DNA from: Catonia carolina
Taxonomy: Eukaryota; Arthropoda; Insecta; Hemiptera; Achilidae
Length of the DNA stretch: 64,000 nt
Assembly (NCBI GenBank): GCA_035578175.1
Contig: JAQMRL010000002.1
Location: 99,426,748-99,490,747 of the forward strand
Direction: 5' to 3'
Position numbers and translations under genes: made by a program
Part shown: one piece after another, positions 34,850 through 47,388 of the stretch
Numbering within the stretch: position 1 is the first letter of the stretch
Layout of the letters: the number at the start of each line of letters is the position of its first letter
The notes under the pieces: generated by a model
The model's input: the letters and a program-made list of their open reading frames with translations, nothing else
Database searches by the model: none
What the model was told of the DNA's origin: nothing

Positions 34850-35805
34850 CGGCCGTCTCTCGTATCACTTCTACTTTCTAAAGATATTCTACCTTTTTCT
34901 ATACATCCAATCCTCTTAACTCAAATTCCTGGCGTACATGTCACACTACACTTGACCACATCATGATTCCGTAAGACCTACCACATCTCCTGCACCCTGG
35001 TGTATTGCAATTTATTATGTTCTTTGACCATCTTTATTTTCTCCATCGTTTGTGCATGGCCCAGCCATTTCAGATGTTTGTTCTCGACTTCCTCTATTTC
35101 CGTGATCAGTGACCCTATAATCTCTCTTTTTGGTGCGTTCCTGACTCTTTCCATCCTTAAGAATTGTCAACTCCACTGAATGTAGTCCATCTCCACTGCA
35201 TTTATTATCTGTCTATCCCTCTTTCTCATCTCCTACATCTCCAAGCCGCACAGCAAAATGCACTGAACTACTGTCTCATACATCCGAGCTTTTGTACAAA
35301 TTCTGGTACTCTTTGATCAGAACAAGGAATTCAGCCCCTATATTGCTTGTCTGGTTTGCATAACCGTGTTGAAGATATCCTTTTTGGAATTTCCCTCCTG
35401 TGTTACCAAATTTCTGAGATATCTGTATTATTAACATTCCTTGACTAAATTTCTTCCTCTTTACAGATCCCTTACCTCACTTCTAACCTCCAGTTATTTT
35501 GACTCTTAGAAATTTATCTTCATTCCATTTCTTTCATATGTTTCAACAAGGTTTATCATCATGTAATCAAATGTCGTACTCGTCTCTCGCCATGATAACC
35601 TCATAAACAATAAGGAACAGATATAATCATTCTCCTCCAAAACTTTCACAGCCCCACATTCACCTTTCCCGTTTGATAAGATAGATTTCATATATATTTT
35701 AAATAATTTCTTCAACAGACAACATTCATGACGCACACCCTTATCTATAACAAATGGTAGCGATATTTTGCTGTAAATCTGTATCTTATTCTTCTTGTCA
35801 AGCAT
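34850..35805 (-). pseudogene. LINE reverse transcriptase fragment, decayed
   Basis: The 5' end on the minus strand has IYSKISLPFVIDKGVRHECC (the RT block usually GVRQGC), KGECGAVKVLEENDYICSLL and ETYERNGMKINF. The FADD region is damaged. Further on, in shifted frames, come traces of a CILLYG-type region, IEEVENKHLKWLGHAQTMEK and a short tail ending near 34850. RT to C-terminus order is preserved; many stops. It is a different lineage from the Jockey-like copies. Its 5' end is cut in the middle of the RT. Confidence 0.8.
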
Positions 35806-36104
35806 ACATTTTCTTAATATCTCCTACATAATGCCTGATAATGTTAGTAATATTTTTGTATTGTTGATAAGAATAGTTAATTTGTTGTATAAAAACATCT
35901 GGATATGAATTTTAATTAAAGTTTTTAATTATAATTAAAACTACTCGTACATTTTTTAGTTTTAAACTTATTAATAAATATTTTTTTAAAAATATTAGTT
36001 ATTATTTGAAGTCAAAGGAATTTTTACATCAGTTGTTAAATCTTTATGTATCCCAGTTGTTATAAAACTGGTAAATACTGTTATACACTACAATAGCGAT
36101 AGCA

Positions 36105-36105
<1 letters not shown>

Positions 36106-36146
<41 letters not shown>
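36106..36146 (+). repeat. (TAA)n microsatellite, 41 bp
   Basis: Uninterrupted TAA repeats between AGCAG and GTAC. Confidence 0.97.
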
Positions 36147-36644
36147 GTACTAAAGTAAATAAATAAATAAGAAATTCAATCTCCACGCGTTTGTTCCATA
36201 AAATATTCAATTTTAAAGTTCAAATACAAAAACTAATCAAACAGTGCAAATATTCAAACAAAAGATAAACCAATCTGACATAAATGTAGCGCAGTCAGTC
36301 ACTCATGTTTAAAACTATAACAATATAAACAAAGCGTTGTTTTAAAAAAGTTAATGAAAATTATTTGTAACGATGCGGAAGCATCGTGCAAGTAGACACG
36401 ACTAACTTTATAAGGTATACCAACATTAATTAAAATTCACAACATTGAATAGAATGCATTGAAACTAGCTTATTGAAAAAGTCTATTGTTTATTTAAATT
36501 TTAGTTGTGCGGTGAATAGCAAATACGTGATAATATTTAAAATAATTTCGCGAATGCAATTAATTCTGGGAAACCGTCCATGTAAATCGGTATTGTTCTC
36601 AAGTTGTCTACCAGTAAACCAAATAAAAATTTCCTTCGTTATGC

Positions 36645-36875
36645 AGTCCCTTTACAGATGATCCTGTCAAAGAAGCTCAAAGGCTACAACACCATTTCAA
36701 CCTGATTCATGATTAGAAGTACAACTGGTGTTTGAGGGTTAACGAAACAAAAAAAAGAATGTTACATTATTTATTTTACAAAGACTTACCGCGTACATTT
36801 TCAAAGAAATTGCAGTGCCGCTGAACTAAGCACTGAACAATACAAACATACAAAGGTGGTTCTACTTATCCATTG
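36645..36875 (+). pseudogene. Short Jockey-like RT remnant
   Basis: DPVKEAQRLQHHFNLIHD, a stop, then CLRVNETKK in one frame and FSKKLQC further on. This is the region just after the RT active site in Jockey-type proteins (compare HLYEVSTWLKNWRMKVN in the copy at 1-1598). Heavily decayed. Confidence 0.5.
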
Positions 36876-38310
36876 TTAGTATCTTTCATTTTTTTTATGA
36901 GAATTTTTATCCAAAAATAATAACAATAACGACAATAATAATATTTTCATGGCCTCCTCATCTTCCCTTATAATTATATAGTCATCCGGTTTGTCATTAA
37001 AAAATTCCTACTCTAAGCAGAGCTGCGGTTACCTAAGATTGATTTAGAAGGAATTGTAGTGGACTATAAATGAAAAATACTGCATTCTAAATGTACTGCA
37101 TTCTACCTTTTAGGAAGAAAATATTTATAAAAAAGATTTGCGATTCGTCAACGAAAGAGAAAACTTTGAGTAATTAAACCCAATAATGCATTAATGAACA
37201 TTAATCTATCTAACATACACAATCCGAAATACATTGTAACAGTACATAGACTACTACACTTTTTACATTATTTGGCATATTATGCCAAAGATTAAGATGT
37301 GATTGAAGTGTGTTTAATAATACCTATTTATTTTTAAAAATTTATTTTTAAAATGAAAATTATATTCAGAACATTTATTATTTAAATTACGGAAAGATAA
37401 TTATTTAATTGATAACATAAAAAAAATATTTTTAATGAGGACTCAGTTGCTATGGTGATTTATAGTATTCCATATTGGGAAGTGATCAGCGAAAGTTCAT
37501 GTATAAAGTTTTTGGGATACAAATCCAATTTATCTTTTGTTTTTATTTATTAATATTATTATTTTTTTCTTTTGCTTTTACGGCCTCGTTGGACCAATTG
37601 AATCAAATTTAGAAATCCTTCTTGGTTTGGTTTTAGGATTCTTACGTTTTTCCCAAATATTCTTCATATTTCAAAGATCTCCTTCATATTTCAAAGATTA
37701 TCTTTAAGCAACTTAAGCTGTTCAGATTTTTCTAAAAGATCTTATTCTACATATTAAGTTCTTGTATATCTTGTTTTGTTTCCGCCAAATACCTTGGAGG
37801 ATTTTTCCACGATAATTATTTATTTTCATCGTCGATTATCATTTATTTTATATATTCTATTGTCATTTAAGATTTATTAATACTAACTTCATAACTTATG
37901 TATGTATCGTTAAAACAACATCAAGACACCGAAAGTTGAGTATATTAATTTTTTATTTATTTATTTTTTGTTGTGTATTTCTGTTATCCAAGAATTAGTT
38001 TAACTAAGGACCAATAGAAACACTACAGAATGCACACTTAAAAGTTCCAAATAATGTAAGGCCTATTTTTCTTTAAGAAATTTAAAACACATACACTAAA
38101 CAAAAGCTAAATTACAACTAATGGTGTAACAGTCATTCTCCTAAAGCTAGTTATATTTTCATTAAAAACATCAAATTAAATAAATTTTTTGTTATCCTAA
38201 CACACCTTTTCATTAATACTTAACCCCCGATATTATAATATTAAATAGTAATAATAATGACAATAGTAATAAGCCTTTATCTATCATCAAATAATGGAAA
38301 TACGAGTGAT
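36876..38310. other. AT-rich; short tandem at 37660
   Basis: TTCATATTTCAAAGAT occurs twice in tandem (37662-37699). The minus strand at 37590-37690 has a basic frame (KNPKTKPRRISKF) that may be a LINE trace. Nothing else. Confidence 0.35.
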
Positions 38311-38320
38311 GCCTACTTCT

Positions 38321-38646
38321 TTTTTTTGTAATCCCTAATTTGTGTACGTTGCAATCTGTTCAATTCAGAACAATAAGCAACCCCATGACTCAAAGAGATG
38401 AGGATGATGTGTATGACATGTAAATGAGGTGTAGTCTTGTACAGACTCAGGTCGACAATTCTGAGAGAGTATGGTTAATTGAACCCCAACTATCAAAGTA
38501 CACCGGTAACCACTGTCTAGCATTCAAATCCGTATAAAAGTAACTATCTTTACTAGGATTTGAACCAGGAACCTGCGTTTCCGAAAATCAGCTATTAAAC
38601 AGCTGATTTTGGCGACGACTTTACCTCTAGACCAACCCGGTGGATT
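38321..38646 (-). mobile_element. SINE C, full copy with 10-bp target duplication
   Basis: On the minus strand: head AATCCACCGGGTTGGTCTAG (A box GGTTGGTCTAGAGG), B box GGTTCAAATCC, a body ending ACAAATTAGGGATTAC, and an A8 tail. GCCTACTTCT flanks both ends (38311-38320 and 38647-38656). Compared with 56300 it carries an extra 27-bp near-palindrome (AAAATCAGCT ... AGCTGATTTT) between A and B boxes. Confidence 0.9.
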
Positions 38647-38656
38647 GCCTACTTCT

Positions 38657-39310
38657 AAAATTAAAAAAAAAAAAATTTTATCCAAATACATGAGGCTGTA
38701 ATTTTGAACTAAACGGTTTTGAACATGAAGAGTCCCAACATTTTTCCAGAGACGTCGCTTACCTGTTGATCTTATTAGCAATTTTTAGACTCAAAAGGGT
38801 TGCGTTAAAATTAGTTTTTGAAACATCAATGGGTGCATAAATTACTATTAAATATTTAAATTTAAATTCGTATTAGAAATTTCATACCTGCCTCATGTGG
38901 TTTATAGACCAGTATCGCTTTCAAATGGGAAAGATATAATAATTATATATCTGCAGAAAATTATTTATTTTCATCCCTTAGAAGCAAGTAGTCGTTAATA
39001 AAATTATTTAAATCTCCCAGCACATTTTTAAAAATTAACTATGTTTATTTGTAATAAGTTCAAACAATCAACTATTAGCAAATTTAAGAACATTAAAAAA
39101 AATAAATACGTTAGCTAAAAGTTTTGAGGATTTAATCCTCTTACAAGAAAATAAACCACCTATGTAAGACAAAAACGAACAAAAGATTGAATTAAATATT
39201 TCAACAATTATGACAAAAATACTAAAAGTAACAAAGAAGCAGAAAACTTTGATAACTTTTAGTACACTACAATTATTATTTTTATGCAGAACTTATTATC
39301 ATATTTATTT
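38657..39310. other. AT-rich, nothing recognised
   Basis: No feature found. Confidence 0.5.
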
Positions 39311-39456
39311 TTAGTTTATTTCAAGCCACGTCAACGTCTTGGTTATTAGCGATTACTTTGGGGTATAAAACAGTCGGTTTTGACACTGCCTAGCCAGGAA
39401 TCAAACCCGGGACCTTCCGCTTAGTAGGCTAGCGTGCTAACCACTTCGGAAGGGGG
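39311..39456 (-). mobile_element. SINE A copy
   Basis: Minus strand: GAAGTGGTTAGCACGCTAGC (A box), GGTTTGATTCCTGGC (B box), GTAATCGCTAATAACC, and an AATAAACT-type tail. Confidence 0.85.
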
Positions 39457-39459
39457 CTA

Positions 39460-40400
39460 AATTATTTTTTATATAAATAAACACGTTAAATTAATTACTA
39501 ATACCCTACGCTACTCAAAATAATAATTAAGTAATGAAAGAGTAGGTTTACTTCTCGACCCCACTGTTAGGGATGAATTGTTTAAAATATTGTAATTAAT
39601 GACTTTAATTTTGTCAAAGGTGGTATAAGTCAATTTTGTCGATAGGAAAGATTAAAAAAGAAAGTTGTTGCAGTCTATGTTCGTTATTGCTGCTGTCTAG
39701 TAAATTAATTGCAAGTATGTTGGTGTGGTGTTCTAATTTTTTATTGATGTTGTTTACTGTAAATCTAAAATTTCTCCTAATATTGTTTTTTCATTTTCAG
39801 GTCGTGGTGTATTATATCATTAGCACAACATAAAAATAAGTATTAAATCTACTGCGTAATTTAAGAAAGTCAATAATTTAATTAAGTATCAATCTATTAA
39901 TTTACTAGGTTTTAACCTAAGTATTAAATTTTGTTGATTATAGAGAATACGCGTGGCGATATTTAGAACTGGTATCTATTCAGGAAAATAAATATTCTAT
40001 TCAGAAATATACTATTCAGTAAATATACTGTTCAGGAATAGATATATAATATTATTCTTTAAGTGTTACCATCCCTTTTTTACATTTTAGAGGTAAGTGA
40101 TAGAAATTTAAGTGTTTTATTTTTTCTGTCTAATCCTAAGAAATACTATGGTGGAAAGTTAGAGAATTTCTGATGAGTGAGGGTGTGAATAAGTCAGTGA
40201 GGACGTTTGAATTTATACATTAGATTAAAGATTAATGGGCTCAGCAAGTGTAGTTAATGCGGGAAGTTTAATCAAAGTTGTTAGAACACTGTTCTGTCCA
40301 GTGGGTAATTTAGCTGAAAGTTGCCACTTTCTCTAAAACTTTACCGTGATTTGTCCATTCACTGAACAGCTCTTTCTTCACGGCTGACAGTACACAATTC
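39460..40400. other. AT-rich, nothing recognised
   Basis: Short frames only. Confidence 0.5.
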
Positions 40401-40406
40401 ATAATA

Positions 40407-41152
40407 CCGGGTGTTTGAAAAAAAACTCTTTAGATTCATGAATAGTTTTAATGTTGAAAACATTTATGAATACATACCCTGAATAAATTTAAATTTTATT
40501 TTGTATAATTTGGGAAACAGAATCACAACACGATATCTTGCAGCATCAACGAAACACTCCAAAAGTGAATGTTTAGTATGGTTTGATAACAAACCGAGTA
40601 GTTGGACCTTTAATTTTTGGTGAAACCACAATAAATCGTGACATATATTGGGACATGCTCGAATTTTATTTCTTTCTCCAAATGGACGATATTGAGGTAG
40701 AAAAAGGACTTGCGCTTTTCCAACAAGATGGCGCCCTTTCCCCATTGGAGTAACCGTGTGCGTTCAGCGTTGAACACTCGTTTTCCTGAAATATGGACAG
40801 GCCGCAAGGCCCAATCCCGTGCCCACCGCAAAGCCCGGACTAAACTCCTTTAGACTTCACCTTTGGGGATACGTAAAACATGTTGTTAATGCTAAAAATA
40901 TTCACGACATCAACCATTTACGTGAAAGGATTATTACCGCAGTTAGGAGAGTCACACCTGATATTTTGTTCAATATCTGGTGAGAAGTGGAACATCGTTT
41001 TGACTTCTGTAGAGCAACTAATGGATCATTTGTGGAAGTTTACTAAAACTAAAAAAAAAACTGAAATTATTGTTATTCAGGATTTGTATTCATGAATGTT
41101 TTCAACATTAAACTTATTCATGAAACTAGGGAGTTCTTTTTCAAATACCCGG
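40407..41152 (+). mobile_element. Internally deleted Tc1/mariner-like element, 67-bp TIRs
   Basis: TIRs at 40407-40473 and 41086-41152, both starting CCGGGT(G/A)TTTGAAAAA and both containing TTTAATGTTGAAAACATT. TA flanks both ends (40405-40406 and 41153-41154). At 746 bp it is too short for a whole transposase and holds only its C-terminal half. Confidence 0.88.
40620..41060 (+). pseudogene. Transposase C-terminal half, decayed
   Basis: In shifting frames the plus strand shows LALFQQDGA (second catalytic Asp of a Tc1/mariner-type DDD enzyme), VRSALNTRFPEIWTGRK, then CPPQSPD and LDFTFGD (third Asp region, between stops). INHLRERIITAVRRVTPDIL follows, as in C-termini of the DUF4817-type transposases. 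The DNA-binding half is absent. The lineage is related to, but distinct from, the copy at 27368. Confidence 0.75.
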
Positions 41153-41579
41153 TATATAGTGTGTAGATATTATAGTTCTATAGTAAATTACTTAATTATA
41201 AAAATAACTTCATTGTCTTTTAAGAAAACTTTATTGGTATATATTATTTCATTGCAGTAAGTATGTATTATTTATTTAAGAAGGTAAATTGTTAATAACA
41301 AAAGTTGTAAAGAAGTAGAATGAAAAACGTGGTTTACCTGATGGAACATTTAACAGCCAAATACAACAGACAGATAACAACCACGTAAACGTTAATATGT
41401 TTTTATTATTTTTTTAACAAATTATTTCTTTGTTTCTGTACAATGAATTACAATAACAAATGTGCTGAAGGTGATAATGATACAAATGATAACATGAATG
41501 ACATTAAGAAGCAGACCACCCATTGATGGAGCTTCTTGGTGTTTATGTTACGAACGGAATTCTGAATCAGTGTATTATA

Positions 41580-41823
41580 CCCCAACGAACTAAAGTCTGC
41601 AGATAAGATCTAGCCAATAGCAGCCAAGGTCGAATGTGAGGTTGCCCCTTCGCTAAGTCACACTTTGTTCCACCGAACTCCAGCTAACTTTTTGTTAGGC
41701 TGTCATCCACAGCGGGACCACAACGTGACAACGCAGATACGATTAACGAAAGTCAATTGGCTCTGTGCTGTGATCTAGTCACTATGCTCCGCCTTCATCT
41801 GCAGTCTCTAGAGTTCGTTAAGG
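41580..41823. mobile_element. Small MITE, 244 bp, TA-flanked
   Basis: Left end CCCCAACGAACT then GTCTGCAGAT; right end (inverted) CCTTAACGAACT then ACTGCAGAT. TA lies on both sides (41578-41579 and 41824-41825). GC-richer than its surroundings; no ORF. Confidence 0.6.
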
Positions 41824-41829
41824 TATAGT

Positions 41830-43015
41830 TATTACAGTCATCTGAAATATTTCTTTTTATTTACTTTTCATTAAGGTAATAACAAACCTCTGTTCCAAGT
41901 TCTCTTTAGCCTTCTGGGAGGGTTGTCCAGTAAAGTAACTGAGCTAATCGTCTTAAATTAGTTCGTTTTTGTATCTAGCTAATTTTCTGTGAAAACGTTG
42001 ATAGTATAGTTTTTTTTTGTGTCGAATTCATAAAGAATGTTTAAAACATTTTGAATGGTCTTCTTTCATAGCAAGGGGAGTTTGTAATAATTCAAAGTAT
42101 TCTGGATTGACAGGACTGCAATAGAACTATATTACTCGGTTTAGCGGACCCATAAATTTGGGAACCGTATGTCCAGATATTTTAGAAAGTATTGATATAG
42201 CTTTAATTTGTTTGATAAACATCGATATAAGGAAAGAAAAACTTTTATCTGGAATATTTTAGTATATGTAAGTGAAGCCAGGAAAAGCAAGACTAGATGG
42301 GATGAAAATGTAGCTACGAAAATAAATGCAAATCAGCTGGACGGAAAAGAATTATGAATGAATAAGTATTACTGAGAATATGCCACAAAAGAGAAACTCA
42401 TTATCAGCGGAAAATATATGAGATGGATAAGGACCCAAAAATTTCATCGTGAATATTTTCGACGGTGAAATTCTGCGTAAGAATCCAAAAAAGAGAGGAA
42501 ATGAATTGACGATAAACTAGAGATTAGTACTGAAGAAATAATTATGAAATCATTAAGTAAATAAACATGAAAAGAATACTTATAAAAACGAACTCGTGGT
42601 TGCAGCGACGAAGCTTCTTTTTCTTGGCTTCAACTTTATTTTTATTTACAACTGTACAATTTTTTAAAGCACAACTAGTAAATGAGATAGAATGAATAAG
42701 GAATAGCAGGAATGTGAATCGATCCAGTGACCGATAACGGCGTGAAAATTTACAATGAATTGGTGCCAATAATTTGAATGATAATGATTTATAAACAATG
42801 ATGGATGATTTTTTTTCTTATGAAATGATTTGCTTTTTTTATTTTTTTATGAAATGAAGCAGGAATGACAAGTTAAATTGAAATGCTTTTTTATGGTGGT
42901 CGGAGAAGATCGGTATTCCACCTTAGTTTCAGTCGTCTGTTACCAGGGAGATCGTTAGTTTTTAAACGAAGCTTTTAAAATATGAATACATAATCTAATA
43001 AACCTAATAATAACC
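41830..43015. other. No gene recognised
   Basis: 42240-42540 is purine-rich with short, broken frames; it could be a decayed element, but no motif supports this. Confidence 0.4.
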
Positions 43016-43021
43016 ACTGGC

Positions 43022-43183
43022 CGCCTCCGTGGCCGAGTGGTTAGCGTGCTACGCCAGAAATCGCAAATCTCAGGTTCAATCCCTAGCTGGGGCCGGGAAA
43101 ATTATTACACATTTAAACCCGTAAAGTTAATAACTTATAGTCATTACTAATGAACAAGATGTTGATGCGACAGCTGCTGCACC
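43022..43183 (+). mobile_element. SINE A copy, well preserved head
   Basis: CGCCTCCGTGGCCGAGTGG then TTAGCGTGCTACG (A box), AGGTTCAATCCCTAGC (B box), TTAAACCCGTAAAG and GATGTTGATGCGACAG, in family order. Confidence 0.88.
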
Positions 43184-43189
43184 AGATAT

Positions 43190-45770
43190 GCGAACGTATA
43201 TATCAGTAGGTATTTACCAAAATTATAATAAGTGGGATAATAATAAAAGCGGCTAAGGTTAAAGTTTCGACAAGTGCAATTTATCGTTTCTTGGAATAGC
43301 GGTCTTATTCACTTGTCTCTCTAGAACAGGGTAGAAAAAGTTTTTATGCTGTTATTTTTCTGGTTTGTTCTATTTTATTGTTTGGTTTTTATTTACCCTA
43401 CTTTTATGGTTTGTTTCTGGTTTCTTCCAGAATTTTTAATTATTTTGTTTATTTATTTGTCTCGAACGTTCTTAGTTTCCCTAAGAACGAGTTAGTTTTG
43501 AAGCAGTTGCTTATGTGAGAAGACAGTGTTGAACAGTAGGAATCGGTTTATTGTGTGATTATTAAAAAAGGTTTGTTAGTGATAGATAAAAAATGCACTA
43601 TCATTAAAATTGTAAGTAAGAATTAATTTATAATAAGTTGATTGTGAATAGTCATAATTATCTTTTTTAGTTAAGTTAAGTTTAAGTTATAGGTTTTAAA
43701 ACAGTATTTAATCAATTTACTCTATTTTTAAATAAAAATTTTAAAAGTTAAAAAAAGTTAATTAAAAAAGTTTAAAAGTTAGTTGTAGTTAACAAGTTAG
43801 TAGTTATGTCTATAATACTTAATAAAAGTAATTAATATGTTAATAAAATAGTTATTATTACAGTTAAAAAGAAATTTTATTAGTTATAAATAAACAAATC
43901 CTTATAAAAACAGGTTAAACGTAACAGTATCAATAAGTTCCGACTCCTTACTGTTGCTATTACTGTATCTTTCCATCAACCACGCTTCAGAATTAACAGA
44001 GCTTTAGTTGATAAAATACTTCGCTTGGTTCGTTAGTAGTAGTTCTATAATAGGTATTATAGAACTTCATGATGTTTACTCCTTTATTTTTGAGTTATTG
44101 GTGAGAGGAATGGTTCACGTAATTCTAATTGTGTTAATAATAAGCGTGGGCAATATTTGTAGTTCAAGATATTTAGCTTTTGTCTACATGAACAATTTCA
44201 CACAATACACCCACAATCCGTAATCATGAATTTCAAACGAACGGGAATTCTATTAAAATATTTTCTACATCGGATAATTTATTCACTGTAGTAGACTACT
44301 AGTTCTGATATTAAATTTAGGGATTCCTTAAAATATTTTGGTTAACTTAAAACCGCAACATTTAATTTTAAACTTTCAATTCATTCATTTTGTTACAACC
44401 GAGCTGATATTTTCATTTTTTTACATTTTCAGCATTTTTGATGTACCTAGTGATCAAAAAGTCATTTAAACTTTAATTTTTAAATGAGTTTATATAACAC
44501 TCTTATGGCATAATTATGGAAAACTAATATCGTTTTAGTTTGTTAATGATTCGTGCAGCGTTTGGAAATAATTCAGTACGCATAATTAAAATTTATGTCA
44601 TCTAGAGGCAAAAAACAAAAATTTGGATCTTCGTCTCTATTTACATCAATACGTACTCAAGTTATTTATCTAATATCATAATAGCAAACATTACAAATGT
44701 GAATTAATTTTAATGTAGAAACCAGATTTTTTGCTGTATAATTTAAATCTGTATATTTCTGTTTGAGTCAATTTTTATTATGTTGATTAAAAAAACATTC
44801 TTTAGGCATAATATTAAAACTTGCCTAAAGTAGAATGGTAATAGGAATTATAAATCATTTTATAAATAAATTAATTTGTTAAATTAAATTGTTTTAATAT
44901 TTGTTACAGCCTGTATAGATACTTGTATACCAGTATATTATTCATATTATTATTATATTATTACATTTCAGTTACCACGTATGTACATACGGTTGTCGAT
45001 AAACCTTCAGTCATATTCAAACTGAGGTATTTCACAAATACATAAGTCTGCATGGTTTCTTTTACAGTATCCATTTAATGAATTAATAAAATCATAAATG
45101 GATTATTTTCAAATAACCAACAAAATATGGTTTTTTGCTCATCGGTGACATGAATCAATCCAGGTGATGAGTGTATTGAAAAAATAGAACGGTGATTTCA
45201 TCTGTGTAATATCATAATTGAAAAAGTTTTTTTTTTATTTTTCAACTCTCACACCAACCCACAAAATTGAGCGAAGTACGCACCTAGAGGCAACCAGAAG
45301 TTTGATTATTTTGGTGTGAAATTTATCAAACATCTATTGTCAAAATTTCAACCTACTCTTTACATTTTTCTATTTGTTTAATGGCTCTTACAAAATTAAA
45401 TATAATGTGTTTTAATATTATTTATTATTAAGTACCATAAAAGGCATACGCTCAATAACAATGGTTCAAAAATAAAAATTACAATAGGAGCATAATAAAT
45501 ATTATTCAATTAAATACCTACGTGACACAAAACTACTTACATAGCTAACAGTTTTTAAAACAAATAAATTTTTTTATAATACTATGAAGCTATAATGTAA
45601 GAAGGCCTCACTTTTAAAAAAAAAATAAAAAGATACGTTCCTTTAAAAAAAAGAGAAAAGAATTATTGATACCATCACTAATTTTATATAATTTTACACT
45701 TTATGTAAAAATGAAATTATACATATACATAAAAATAGCAAAATGACTAGATAATTACAACATTAAATAA
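43190..45770. other. Long AT-rich stretch; hairpin at 43467-43489
   Basis: CGTTCTTAG (43467-43475) and CTAAGAACG (43481-43489) form a perfect 9-bp stem with a 5-base loop. No ORF with motif. Confidence 0.45.
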
Positions 45771-45772
45771 TA

Positions 45773-45892
45773 GACTGAACAGCCAAATAAACATTTTATA
45801 TAATACTCACCTTAGAGTATTACATTATCAAGACTTCTTTGTCTCACACGGAGACATCATCAGGACGAAAATCATACGTATCACACAAAACC
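45773..45892 (+). repeat. Left arm of a large inverted repeat
   Basis: Inverted match to 47389-47505 at roughly 80 percent by eye. Shared blocks include TCTCACACGGAGACATC, CATCAGGACGAA and GAGTATTACAT. Confidence 0.8.
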
Positions 45893-46019
45893 CACAATAC
45901 ATATAAATCACATAAGGTCGAAGACCACGGCAATAAATTTTATATATCCGTTGCAACTATATTACTTCTTATAATTACTACGTTTAATAGGATTCGGCCG
46001 GATAGTCACGCGTAATATA

Positions 46020-47366
46020 CGAGGGTAGGCTGATAAGTAATGCACACATGCTTGTAGAAGACGAACAAAAAGAAATAGCAAGATGGGGTAAATAACAAAT
46101 TAAAGTACAAATTTTAACCTACCAAATTATCTATTTATTTTTCAATATAGTCACCGTTAAGCATTACACATTTCTCCCAACGTTTAACAAGTTTTTTCAT
46201 TCCGTCACTGAAAAATTCTTCCGACTTTCCTCGAACCCAGGACGCAATAGCTGCCTTCACCTCATTGTCCGAGCTGTAATGATTACCCTTAAGGTCTCTC
46301 TTCAGTAGAGGAAAAAAATAAAAATCGCAAGGCGCAAGGTCGGGAGAATACGGAGGGTGTAAAATTGGTTGAAACTTCAGGTTTCTCAGAGCCTCTCCAG
46401 TTGCACGCGAAGTGTGTGGACGAGCATTGTCGTGTTGCAAAATTATTGGCGCCAGGTTGCCTCTAACACGACAAACTCGACGTCGGAGGTGTTTCAGAGT
46501 CTGTATATACTGAGCAGAATTTACCGTTGCCCCTCGTTCCAGATAATCAGTCACATAAACTCGGCGAGCATCCCAAAACACAGTCAAAAGAATTTTTTTG
46601 CGGACGGTTGTGTTTTGAACTTTTTCACAACAGGAGAATGTGGATGACGATATTCAGCGCTCTGCCTTTTTTCTTCGGGATCGTAATGATGAACCCATGA
46701 CTCGTCCCCCGTCACAATATTCAAAAGAAAGTCGTCTCCTTCGTCACGGTAGCGCTTCAAAAGTTGTTCACAGCATTCCAATCGACGCTGTTTATTCTCG
46801 TCTGTCAGACGGCGTGGTACCCATCGTGCACAGATTTTACGGTATCCCAATTGTTCAATAATGAAGCCAACACGTTCCTTAGATATTCCAATTTGGTTTG
46901 CGATACGCTGTTGAGTGATTCGCCGGTCATTTTGAATCAAATCATCGATGAGTTTGCGACGATTATCGTCTGAGGCAGTGATTGGTCGTCCACTGCGTGT
47001 TTTGTCAACAATTAAGGCTTTTCCAGGTTGGCAATCACGAAATTTTATTACCCAACGATTCACAGTAGACCTATCAACAGTATCGTCACAATTAACAGCC
47101 TTTAAACGACGATAAATCTCACTAGGATTCACTTTCTCAGCAGTTAAAAATTCGATAACAGCGCGTTGTTTAATTCTCGTTGACATAGCACCAGAACACG
47201 ACGCCATACTTCCACTACTCAAAACAAACTGAATGAAAGCAACGCCTTCAAACTGCGCAGGCTTGTAGAGGAGAAATAGTACTTCCACATGCCACCAGGC
47301 GCGCTACTGAAGTTTATTTAGTTGTCTTCTACAAGCATGTGTGCATTACTTATCAGCCTACCCTCG
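46020..47366 (-). mobile_element. mariner transposon with perfect 43-bp TIRs
   Basis: 1,347 bp. TIRs at 46020-46062 and 47324-47366 are identical, starting CGAGGGTAGGCTGATAAGTA. TA on each side (46018-46019 and 47367-47368) is the mariner target duplication. It encodes one transposase on the minus strand. It sits between the arms of an older inverted repeat (45773-45892 and 47389-47505). Perfect TIRs suggest recent insertion. Confidence 0.95.
46135..47207 (-). pseudogene. mariner transposase (DD34D), single 1-base frameshift
   Basis: Start chosen at ATG 47207 (MASCSGAMSTRIKQR); a start at 47186 is also possible, while the frame upstream of 47207 has no ATG. About 357 residues if uninterrupted, near the mariner norm. 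The N-terminal half has two helix-turn-helix regions, including DRSTVNRWVIKFRDC and the GRP linker SGRPITASDDN. Catalytic residues are VTGDESW (D1), LQHDNARPHTS (D2) and SPDLAPCDFYFF (D3), with 34 residues between D2 and D3 as in mariner. The frame shifts once, at a T7 run on the plus strand (46593-46599), giving an early stop at KKFF. No other stop interrupts it. It excises and inserts the element at TA sites in functional relatives. Confidence 0.95.
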
Positions 47367-47388
47367 TATATAATAATTTTTGTAATAA

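Noticed and set aside
43467..43489. Rho-independent terminator
   Set aside because: A perfect hairpin exists but the context is eukaryotic and there is no gene upstream.
46369..46973. Plus-strand ORFs opposite the mariner transposase
   Set aside because: They are shadows of the minus-strand coding frame.
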